Source: an uncultured Coriobacteriaceae bacterium
GTDB lineage: Bacteria; Actinomycetota; Coriobacteriia; Coriobacteriales; Eggerthellaceae
Direction of reading: 5' to 3'
Assembly (NCBI GenBank): GCA_900554945.1
Contig: USJN01000043.1
Span: 1-9,230, forward strand
DNA length: 9,230 nucleotides
Within the stretch, counting starts at the first letter, position 1. Each line of letters starts with the position of its first letter. Of the stretch, positions 1-5,133 are shown one piece after another. The translations under genes and the position numbers were made by a program. The notes under the pieces were generated by a model. That model was given only the letters and a program-made list of their open reading frames with translations, was not told the DNA's origin and searched no databases.

Positions 1-1101
1 GCTATCGCCCGGACAGAACGTCACGCCCGCCTCAAGCGCGTCGGCGAGCATGCTGCCCGTGTCCACGTACTTCGGCAACGTAACCCACAAGAAGAAGCCA
101 CCCTCCGGGTGCGTCCAGGATGCCTCGGGCGGGAAATATTCCTCGAGCGCGGCGAGCATGGCATCGCGGCGCTCGCCATAGGTCTTGATGAACTTCTGCA
201 GCGTGCGCTGCCACGGCGTGTCCGTGAAGTAGTGCTCAACCACGACCTGGTCAAACGTCGAGCCGCACAAATCGGCGCCCTGCTTCACCAGGCTGATGCG
301 AGCGAGCACGTCAACAGGCGCGCAAATCCAGCCGATGCGAAGGCCCGGCGCGAAGATCTTCGAGATGGTGCCCAGATAGATGACGCGATCGTCCTGCGCC
401 TTCAGCGGGACCATGTGCCCGCCTTCGTAGCGCAAACGGCCGTAGGGGTCGTCCTCGATGATCATGAAGTCGTACTCGTGAGAAAGCTCGATGAGGCGCT
501 TGCGGCGCTCGCCCGTCATGGTGACGCCGCCGGGGTTCTGGAAGTTGGGAATGGTGTAGAGCATCTTCAGGCGCTTGTTGCCCTTGCCGATGCGCTTGAG
601 CTCCTCTTCCAGCAGATCCATGCGCATGCCCTCGTCGTCGAAAGGCACGGAGTGAATCTCGGGCTCGTAGGCGTTGAACGCGGAAAGCGCCGTTAAGTAG
701 GTAGGGCCTTCCACCAAGACGATGTCACCCTTGTCGAGAAACGTCTCGCCGAGCAGGTTCAATGCCTGCTGGGCGCCGGACGTGAGCAGCATCTCCTCGG
801 GCTTCACGCGGACGCCGATGTCGCGCATGATGTCGCAAAGCGCCTGACGGGTTTCCAGTCGGCCGTTCGTCGAGCCGTATTGCAGGGCAACGGCGCGCTC
901 GTCGGTGATGGCGGCGTGCACCGCCTTTTGGATGGCGCGCTGCGGGAGAAGCGACACGTCGGGCATGCCACCTGAAAGCGAGATGATGTCCGGGCGAACC
1001 GCCGCGGCGAAAAGGTCGCGCACGGCGCTCGAGCGCAAATTCCTCACACGATCGGCGATTTTGTCGCTCGTTTGGTCGAATTTCATGTGTGCCGTAGTCA
1101 T
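1..1101 (-). CDS. PLP-dependent class I/II aminotransferase (C-terminus cut by window edge)
   Basis: Fold-type I, PLP-dependent aminotransferase of the class I/II family, probably cytosolic, moving an amino group between an amino acid and a 2-oxo acid. It resembles the stand-alone relatives of MocR regulators and 2-aminoadipate aminotransferases; there is no N-terminal winged helix. Visible landmarks: SLSGGMPD (41-48), QYGSTNG (74-80), FQNPGG with the substrate/PLP Asn at 189, EDDPYGRLRY (216-225) with the PLP-nitrogen Asp and the Tyr, the Schiff-base Lys248 in GTISK, and the phosphate Arg255 in APGLRIG. The window ends after 367 codons without a stop. Relatives are near 400 residues, so about 30-40 residues including the C-terminal substrate-binding Arg are outside. 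The ATG at 1101 lies 5 bases after the preceding stop; a second in-frame ATG at 1086 is an alternative, and neither has a strong Shine-Dalgarno site. It is the last visible gene of the serS operon. The exact substrate cannot be read from the sequence. Confidence 0.9.
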   Translation of the reverse strand, partial: MTTAHMKFDQTSDKIADRVRNLRSSAVRDLFAAAVRPDIISLSGGMPDVSLLPQRAIQKAVHAAITDERAVALQYGSTNGRLETRQALCDIMRDIGVRVKPEEMLLTSGAQQALNLLGETFLDKGDIVLVEGPTYLTALSAFNAYEPEIHSVPFDDEGMRMDLLEEELKRIGKGNKRLKMLYTIPNFQNPGGVTMTGERRKRLIELSHEYDFMIIEDDPYGRLRYEGGHMVPLKAQDDRVIYLGTISKIFAPGLRIGWICAPVDVLARISLVKQGADLCGSTFDQVVVEHYFTDTPWQRTLQKFIKTYGERRDAMLAALEEYFPPEASWTHPEGGFFLWVTLPKYVDTGSMLADALEAGVTFCPGDS

Positions 1102-1106
1102 GATGC

Positions 1107-1517
1107 TTAGAGTACCACCGCCTCGTTAATCGCGCAGAGGGCATCCTTAAAAGCACGCAGGGCCACCAAATCGTCCGTGAAATTCACTTCCACGCGCGCG
1201 AGGCCTCGCTGCTCGTCGAGCCACTGCGTCGTTCCGACGTACGTAAAACTTTGTGACAGAGTACCGCTTTTCTCGGCCACCACCTGCAAATCGATGACGA
1301 GGTGCTCAAGCAAGTGGGGCAACGGCGTATGATCGATCACTGCGCCGAAAGTGGGGCCCTCGTCGTTCACACACGCATGGTGCACCAGGTTGGGAAATCG
1401 CGCGCAGATTCGCGCGGCGAGCTCGGGCGTCGTTGTGCGGAATCCGGCGGCGACGTCGATGTTCGCCTCGATTCGCCGTGGGCGCACACAGATGCGCGAG
1501 GCGCGGATGACTTCCAT
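1107..1517 (-). CDS. Stand-alone cyanophycin synthetase N-terminal-like domain protein with HxxEH motif
   Basis: A 136-residue soluble protein with no signal peptide or membrane segment. Its pattern matches the N-terminal domain of cyanophycin synthetase (CphA): FPNLVHHAC (41-49) against the CphA-type LPSLVEHFC, then PHLLEHLVIDLQ (67-78) against GHIVEHVALELQ, then LDEQRGLARVEV (100-111) against the VDEQAGRYAGRAAV stretch, and a closing helix. The ATP-grasp and Mur-ligase-like parts that make the polymer are absent, so it cannot be a synthetase. H68-L-L-E71-H72 is an intact HxxEH motif, the zinc-binding signature of inverted zincins, and the same motif sits in the CphA domain; a metal-dependent hydrolase or a binding module is therefore possible. 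It starts at ATG 1517, overlapping the TGA of the gene before it by one base; a GTG at 1520 would give a 4-base overlap. The reading frame stays open upstream to 1706, but that part is the shadow of the neighbouring gene. The CphA link comes from remembered family sequences, not a search. Confidence 0.7.
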   Translation of the reverse strand: MEVIRASRICVRPRRIEANIDVAAGFRTTTPELAARICARFPNLVHHACVNDEGPTFGAVIDHTPLPHLLEHLVIDLQVVAEKSGTLSQSFTYVGTTQWLDEQRGLARVEVNFTDDLVALRAFKDALCAINEAVVL

Positions 1518-2161
1518 CACGCGCCCTGGGATGCGACCGGTTGGGATGCGGTGCCCCGGGATGCGGCCTGGGACGCAGCCGCCCCAGACGCGCCCTCCGA
1601 CGATAAGTCCTGTGGCGTGCGGGTGAGGACCATGGTCGAATCGCCCGAAAGCTCGGGGCTCGCCTGTTCTCCCTGGATGGCGCGGCCGAGGGCGGCGATT
1701 GTCCAAGAGATGTCCTCAGAGAGCGAATTTCCCCAGGTAGTTTCCCCATCACGCAAGGCAAGCGTCTGCCTGTCGAGCGAGAAGCGATAGCGTGCCTCGC
1801 CTTTCATGTTGCCGAAAGAAAGCGAAAGCGTCTTCGCACCCTCGTCAATCGCGTAGGAATACGTGACGTCGTCAGCGAGCTTGACTCCGTCGGCCGTGAC
1901 GTCGACCATCTTCTGCGTGCCAGCGATGTACCACGTGCCTTGGATATCCTGCGCGTCGTTCGCAAACGTCCAGCGCCAACAAGAGAAGGCGACGACGACG
2001 GCCACCACAACAAGAACCACGGCACCAGCGACGACAAAAGGCCACTTCCTGCGCTTTTTCGCGGAAGAAGGGCGGGAGGCGCCCCCGCGATCACGCGACG
2101 ATGCGCCCCCCGTGTGCGCAGACGAGCGAGCGCCCGCGCGTTGTTGATTGCGAGAATCCAC
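1517..2161 (-). CDS. Single-pass membrane protein with small beta-rich (lipocalin-like) outer domain; function unknown
   Basis: 214 residues. Residues 1-37 are Ser/Arg/Gly-rich and basic (ending KKRR), residues 41-60 form one very hydrophobic Val/Ala helix, and the rest should lie outside the membrane (N-in, C-out by the positive-inside rule). Residues 73-135 begin with GTWYIAG and alternate polar and hydrophobic residues (TYSYAI, TLSLSF, YRFSLD, TLALRDG), as in small beta-barrel or lipocalin-like domains that start with a GTW strand. A Trp-containing segment (ISWTIAALGRAI) follows, and the last 25 residues are a Ser/Ala/Gln tail. I recognise no named family and assign no function. It starts at GTG 2161, only 5 bases after the serS stop, with a weak ribosome site inside the end of serS. 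Its TGA overlaps the start of the next gene, so it sits between serS and the CphA-like gene in one transcript. Confidence 0.8.
   Translation of the reverse strand: MDSRNQQRAGARSSAHTGGASSRDRGGASRPSSAKKRRKWPFVVAGAVVLVVVAVVVAFSCWRWTFANDAQDIQGTWYIAGTQKMVDVTADGVKLADDVTYSYAIDEGAKTLSLSFGNMKGEARYRFSLDRQTLALRDGETTWGNSLSEDISWTIAALGRAIQGEQASPELSGDSTMVLTRTPQDLSSEGASGAAASQAASRGTASQPVASQGA
1524..1578 (-). repeat. Degenerate tandem Ala-Ser-Gln/Arg repeat at the end of the membrane protein gene
   Basis: Four copies of a TGGGATGCG-type 9-mer on the plus strand begin at 1527, 1542, 1557 (C in first place) and 1569 (ACG in place of ATG). The spacings of 15, 15 and 12 bases keep the reading frame. On the coding strand each encodes Ala-Ser-Gln or Ala-Ser-Arg, giving the low-complexity C-terminal tail. 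The repeat ends next to the stop/start overlap with the CphA-like gene. It looks like slippage-derived coding sequence rather than a mobile repeat. Confidence 0.6.
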
Positions 2162-2166
2162 GCTCG

Positions 2167-3456
2167 TTATTCCACCGGCTTGATGACGTCGGTGCCCATG
2201 TAGGGAACAAGAACGTCAGGTACCTTGATGGTGCCGTCGGCCTGCTGGTAGTTCTCCATGATGGCGGCCATGGTGCGGCCCGCAGGCAAGCCGGAGCCGT
2301 TGAGCGTGTGCAGGTAGCGCGAGCCCTTGAAGTTCGCCGGGTCGCGATACTTGATGTTGGCGCGGCGAGCCTGGAAGTCACCGCAGTTCGAGCAACTGGA
2401 GATTTCCTTGTAGCCGTTGTAGCTGGGCAGCCACACCTCGACGTCGTAGGTCTGACGCGAGGAGAAGCCCAGGTCGCCCGTGCACAGCGAGATGACGCGG
2501 TACGGAAGGCCGAGCTGCTGGAGCAGGTATTCCGCCTCGGCGGTCATGCTCTCGAGCTGGTTGTCGGAATCCTCCGGCGTGGCGAACTTCACCATTTCCA
2601 CCTTGTCGAACTCGTGCTGGCGGATGATGCCGCGCGTATCGCGGCCCGCCGAGCCCGCCTCTTCGCGGAAGCACGGGGTGAACGCGGTGTACCAGCGCGG
2701 CAGCGTGTCGGCGTCGAGCACCTCGCCCGCGTGCAGGTTCGTGAGCGTGACCTCGGCGGTCGGGATGAGGAACATGTCGCCCGACACGTGATAGGCGTCG
2801 TCTTCGAACTTGGGCAGCTGGCCGGTGCCCACCATGGTCTCGCGCTTCACGACCACGGGCGGCCACCATTCCTTGAAACCGCGGGAGGTATGCGTGTCGA
2901 GGAAGTAGTTGATAAGCGCGCGCTCGAGGCGCGCACCCGCACCGCCGAGCACGGTGAAGCGGCTGCCGGAGATCTTGTTGCCGCGCTCGAAATCGAGGAT
3001 ATCGAGGTCGGTGCCGAGGTCCCAGTGGGGCTTGGGCTCGAAGCCCTCTGCCGCGAAATCACGCGGGGTGCCCCAGCGACGGCGCTCGGGGTTTTCGGTC
3101 TCGTCCTTGCCGACGGGCGTCGCGGCGCAGGGGATGTTGGGCACGTGCAGCATGAGGTCATGCAGCTCGGCATCGATGGCCTCGCGCTTCGCGGAGATCT
3201 CGTCGAGCTCCTCGTTGATGGCGCGGACGCGCTCCTTGGCGGTCTCGGCCTCGTCCTTTTTGCCCTCGCGCATCATCTCGCCGATGGACTTCGACGCGGC
3301 GTTGCGCTCCTGCTGAAGCGCCTCTTCCTTCACGATGGCGGCGCGGCGGTTCTCGTCAAGGCTTGAGAAGCGCTCCGCATCCCATGAAGCGTTGCGGTTC
3401 TTCATCGCCTCGGCGACTGCTTCTTGGTTTTCGCGGACGTACTTGATGTCTAACAT
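2167..3456 (-). CDS. serS: Seryl-tRNA synthetase
   Basis: Class II aminoacyl-tRNA synthetase that activates serine with ATP and charges tRNA-Ser (and tRNA-Sec where present) in the cytosol. At 429 residues it has the usual bacterial length. The start [10 protein letters not shown] is typical of the family and begins the N-terminal tRNA-binding coiled coil (about residues 1-110, rich in Glu/Lys/Arg and Ala). The catalytic domain follows: [15 protein letters not shown], the motif 2 region [18 protein letters not shown] with its ATP-contacting arginines, the [11 protein letters not shown] segment common in bacterial enzymes, and motif 3 with [20 protein letters not shown] chose ATG 3456 over the longer open frame to 3498 because it matches the family N-terminus and has AAGGAG 8 bases upstream. 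It heads a minus-strand operon with three non-translation genes packed behind it. No residue looks missing. Confidence 0.97.
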   Translation of the reverse strand: MLDIKYVRENQEAVAEAMKNRNASWDAERFSSLDENRRAAIVKEEALQQERNAASKSIGEMMREGKKDEAETAKERVRAINEELDEISAKREAIDAELHDLMLHVPNIPCAATPVGKDETENPERRRWGTPRDFAAEGFEPKPHWDLGTDLDILDFERGNKISGSRFTVLGGAGARLERALINYFLDTHTSRGFKEWWPPVVVKRETMVGTGQLPKFEDDAYHVSGDMFLIPTAEVTLTNLHAGEVLDADTLPRWYTAFTPCFREEAGSAGRDTRGIIRQHEFDKVEMVKFATPEDSDNQLESMTAEAEYLLQQLGLPYRVISLCTGDLGFSSRQTYDVEVWLPSYNGYKEISSCSNCGDFQARRANIKYRDPANFKGSRYLHTLNGSGLPAGRTMAAIMENYQQADGTIKVPDVLVPYMGTDVIKPVE

Positions 3457-3464
3457 GAGACGCG

Positions 3465-3470
3465 CTCCTT
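3465..3470 (-). promoter_or_regulatory. Ribosome binding site of serS
   Basis: AAGGAG on the minus strand, 8 bases before ATG 3456. It decides the start codon, since the longer open frame to 3498 has no comparable site. Confidence 0.85.
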
Positions 3471-3526
3471 CTTGCCTTCGGGCCGTCGCTGCGCACACCT
3501 CGCGCGCAGCCTTGTTTTACACGGTC

Positions 3527-3537
3527 GAACCAGTATA
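3527..3537 (-). promoter_or_regulatory. Predicted -10 region of the serS operon promoter
   Basis: Minus-strand TATACT (3537 to 3532) followed by GGTTC. It would place transcription start near 3525 and give a leader of about 70 bases before serS. I see no good -35 hexamer at 16-19 bases, so the assignment rests on the -10 box, its position, and the same 11-mer facing the other way at 3790-3800. The leader is too short for a T-box riboswitch. Confidence 0.45.
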
Positions 3538-3616
3538 GCGCAGCGAAAACTCCACGGGGCCACATGCCCAAGCCTTCACGCGAAACGAAGACGTGAGCGG
3601 AGCGAAACGTCCGTTG

Positions 3617-3640
3617 TTTTGTTCAATATACTGGACAAAT
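3617..3640. promoter_or_regulatory. Dyad element copy 1 (putative operator)
   Basis: TTTTGTTCA-N6-TGGACAAAT, an interrupted palindrome in which 9 of the 11 pairs of the inner 22 bases match. It is 21/24 identical to the element at 3650-3673. The shape and length fit a binding site for a dimeric regulator. It sits between the divergent serS and B6-kinase transcription units, about 80 bases upstream of the serS -10 box and 150 bases upstream of the other. The cognate regulator is unknown. Confidence 0.55.
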
Positions 3641-3649
3641 TTCCCTGCA

Positions 3650-3673
3650 TTTTGTTCAGCATATTGGACAAAT
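3650..3673. promoter_or_regulatory. Dyad element copy 2 (putative operator)
   Basis: Second copy of TTTTGTTCA-N6-TGGACAAAT, same orientation, starting 33 bp after copy 1, which is close to three helical turns. It differs from copy 1 only at three bases in the central six. Conserved arms around a variable centre are what a protein-binding dyad shows; conservation of the whole 24 bases would point more to recent duplication. Confidence 0.55.
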
Positions 3674-3789
3674 CAGCGCCGCCTTACACGCTCTCGCATC
3701 TCGAGAGTATTGGAGCAAAAAGCCCAGCGAGGGGCGCTCGCTACCCAGACCTTCCCCGAACGTGGAATCTTCGCGCGAGGCGTGCGCGG

Positions 3790-3800
3790 TATACTGGTTC
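3790..3800 (+). promoter_or_regulatory. Predicted -10 region of the promoter for the micro-protein and B6 kinase genes
   Basis: TATACT (3790-3795) followed by GGTTC. It is an exact inverted copy of the 11 bases at 3527-3537 and is also preceded by a TGCGC stretch, as the serS box is. Transcription would start near 3802 and leave a leader of about 67 bases. No convincing -35 hexamer is visible; ATCTTC at 3767-3772 is the nearest at the right spacing. Confidence 0.45.
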
Positions 3801-3868
3801 ACGTTATGCTTATGCGGTTGCGACAACGAGCCGCAACGCGCCACCTCCGAAGAAGCAACGAGGCCAAC

Positions 3869-4072
3869 ATGGATATTACCGAGCTGTACCATTTTCTTTT
3901 CGAGACACCTGAAGGTGTCGGATGCCTGGTCGGCATCTGCCTGGTGCTGAGCCTGATCGTCTGCGTGATCATGGAGCGCCGCACGCGCAAACGTTTCGCG
4001 GACCGCCCGAAGGGCGAGGACGATTGGTCGATCTTCGACGATGACGACGAGGACGAGGAAAAGGAAGACTAG
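3869..4072 (+). CDS. Small single-pass membrane protein with acidic C-terminal tail; function unknown
   Basis: A 67-residue protein. Residues 1-15 are short and mildly acidic, and residues 17-35 form one hydrophobic helix (VGCLVGICLVLSLIVCVIM) containing three Cys. A basic stop-transfer patch follows (ERRTRKRF), and the last 20 residues are almost all Asp/Glu around a WSIF stretch. That charge pattern predicts N-out/C-in topology with the acidic tail in the cytosol. I chose ATG 3869 because ACGAGG lies 5 bases upstream and because the longer open frame back to 3593 translates the dyad elements and an Arg-rich shadow. It is the first gene after the plus-strand promoter and ends 4 bases before the B6 kinase start, with the kinase's ribosome site (AAGGA, 4061-4065) inside its acidic tail. 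Co-expression with the kinase is likely; a functional link is only inferred. I recognise no family. Confidence 0.75.
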   Translation: MDITELYHFLFETPEGVGCLVGICLVLSLIVCVIMERRTRKRFADRPKGEDDWSIFDDDDEDEEKED

Positions 4073-4076
4073 CATC

Positions 4077-4964
4077 ATGACAAGCGCGAACGACCTGCAT
4101 CTCTACGAGCGCCACGGCGACTACATCCCGCGCGTCGCTGCCGTCCACGATCTGTGCGGGTACGGGAAATGCTCGCTCGGCGTGGCGATTCCCGTGCTTT
4201 CCGCCGCAGGTTGCGACGTGTGCCCCGTGCCGACAGGGCTGTTCTCCAGCCACACCGCCTTCCCCGGCTGGTACATGCACGACACGACGAGCATCATGAA
4301 AGATTACACGAACGCGTGGAAGGGCATCGGAGTCGAGATCGATGCCGTGTACTCCGGCTTTCTGGGCGCGCCCGAGCAGGTCGATCGCATTCGCGATTTG
4401 TACGAGACCTACCCCAACGCGCTGCGCGTGGTCGACCCCGTCATGGCCGATCACGGCAAGGTCTACCCCACCTACACGCCCGAACTGTGCGACGCAATGG
4501 CCGAACTTGCCGCCGGCGCCGACATCCTCACGCCGAACCTCACCGAGGCCGCCATCATCTTAGGCGAGCCCATCGGCGACGACTGGTGCGGCACCGACAT
4601 CTCCGACGCGGAGGCGGAGCGCATGATCGACGCGCTCGTGGCGAAGGGCGCCAAGCACGTGGTGCTCAAGGGCATCCAGCGCGAGGGCGAGAGCGTCATC
4701 TGCAACTTCGTGGGCGGCGTGGACTGCGACATGTTCGAGGCCGCGAACGAGTACTTGCCCTACATGCTGCACGGCACGGGAGACTTGTACTGCTCCTGCC
4801 TGATGGCGGCCGTCATGGCTGGTCGCAGCCTACGCGACGCGGTCGTGTTCGCGGGCGACTTCACGCACGACGCGATGATCGTGTCGGCCAAGCAGCCCGA
4901 TTTCAAGAACCGCGGCGTGAGCTTCGAGCCGCTTCTGGGGAAGGTCGCCCAGCTTTTAGGGTAA
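4077..4964 (+). CDS. Pyridoxal/pyridoxamine kinase (PfkB/ribokinase-like, PdxK/PdxY group)
   Basis: ATP-dependent kinase that phosphorylates pyridoxal, pyridoxamine or pyridoxine in the vitamin B6 salvage pathway, cytosolic. 295 residues, the usual length. Landmarks: AAVHDLCGYGKCSL (21-34), VPTGLFSSHTAF (51-62) around the pyridoxal pocket, VYSGFLG (91-97), VVDPVMADHGK (118-128), LTPNLTEA (151-158), and the anion-hole/catalytic motif HGTGD (232-236) with Asp236 as general base. It is closest in style to the Gram-positive 'pyridoxamine kinase' branch of the family (VHDLCGYGKCSLGVAIP, GYGKCSL pattern) rather than E. coli PdxY, so I give no symbol. I chose ATG 4077 over the upstream in-frame ATG 4041, which lies inside the acidic tail coding region of the preceding gene. 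The two genes form one short operon. It faces the protein kinase gene at 5132-7252 across a 167-base gap. Confidence 0.93.
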   Translation: MTSANDLHLYERHGDYIPRVAAVHDLCGYGKCSLGVAIPVLSAAGCDVCPVPTGLFSSHTAFPGWYMHDTTSIMKDYTNAWKGIGVEIDAVYSGFLGAPEQVDRIRDLYETYPNALRVVDPVMADHGKVYPTYTPELCDAMAELAAGADILTPNLTEAAIILGEPIGDDWCGTDISDAEAERMIDALVAKGAKHVVLKGIQREGESVICNFVGGVDCDMFEAANEYLPYMLHGTGDLYCSCLMAAVMAGRSLRDAVVFAGDFTHDAMIVSAKQPDFKNRGVSFEPLLGKVAQLLG

Positions 4965-5012
4965 ACGCCTCGCGCATCACCGGTTACACGCTGGCCCGCC
5001 TCGTATGAGTGA

Positions 5013-5041
5013 GCGCCTGCTTCTCGTTTTGGGAAGGGCGC
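5013..5041. terminator. Hairpin in the convergent gap (possible terminator, no U-tract)
   Basis: GCGCC-TG-CTTC, a 9-base loop, then GAAG-GGCGC: nine base pairs with a two-base bulge, starting 49 bases after the B6 kinase stop. It could stop transcription from either side, but neither strand shows a run of T after it, so a classical intrinsic terminator is not shown. Confidence 0.3.
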
Positions 5042-5086
5042 AGTTCACGCGCGAGACGGGCTTTCTGTTTTGGGCGTGCTGCGGGA

Positions 5087-5133
5087 AGGCCGCTACCTGG
5101 TGAGAGAGCTTTTTCGCCCGAAGCGAGCGGCCT
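5087..5133 (-). terminator. 8-bp inverted repeat at the end of the protein kinase gene (possible terminator)
   Basis: AGGCCGCT (5087-5094) and AGCGGCCT (5126-5133) form a perfect 8-bp stem with a 31-base loop. The right arm covers the stop codon of the protein kinase gene. Inside the loop is a smaller TCGC-TTCGG-GCGA hairpin followed by AAAAAGC on the minus strand. No U-tract follows, so its role as a terminator is tentative. Confidence 0.3.

Noticed and set aside
109..696. A 195-codon plus-strand open frame
   Set aside because: It is antisense to the aminotransferase, which has all its cofactor motifs.
1302..1790. Plus-strand open frames with many Asp-Ala repeats
   Set aside because: They read the Ala-Ser-Gln coding repeat and the CphA-like gene backwards.
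2101..3366. A 421-codon plus-strand open frame opposite serS
   Set aside because: It is the antisense shadow of serS, whose protein motifs are unmistakable. The frame has no family features and shows the Val/Ala/Leu/Arg-rich composition of high-GC shadow frames.
3457..3540. T-box riboswitch or tRNA in the serS leader (a GGTTCGA piece is visible)
   Set aside because: The predicted leader is only about 70 bases, no T-box antiterminator or specifier stem is seen, and no cloverleaf can be drawn around the GGTTCGA.
3617..3673. CRISPR array or insertion sequence end from the repeated 24-mer
   Set aside because: There are only two copies and a 9-base gap between them, with no transposase or cas gene. 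The variable centre and conserved arms fit a regulator site better.
3593..3868. N-terminal extension of the 67-residue membrane protein, with CSIYWTN/CSAYWTN repeats
   Set aside because: The repeats are translations of the two dyad elements. The ATG at 3869 has a ribosome site and the -10 box lies inside the extension.
1..4964. A functional module linking the B6 kinase directly to the PLP-dependent aminotransferase
   Set aside because: The genes are on opposite strands in separate transcripts and 3 kb apart. Many enzymes use PLP, so proximity alone is weak.
4154..5008. A 284-codon Arg/His-rich open frame within the B6 kinase gene
   Set aside because: It is a +1-type frame shadow, made of Arg/His/Gly with no motif.
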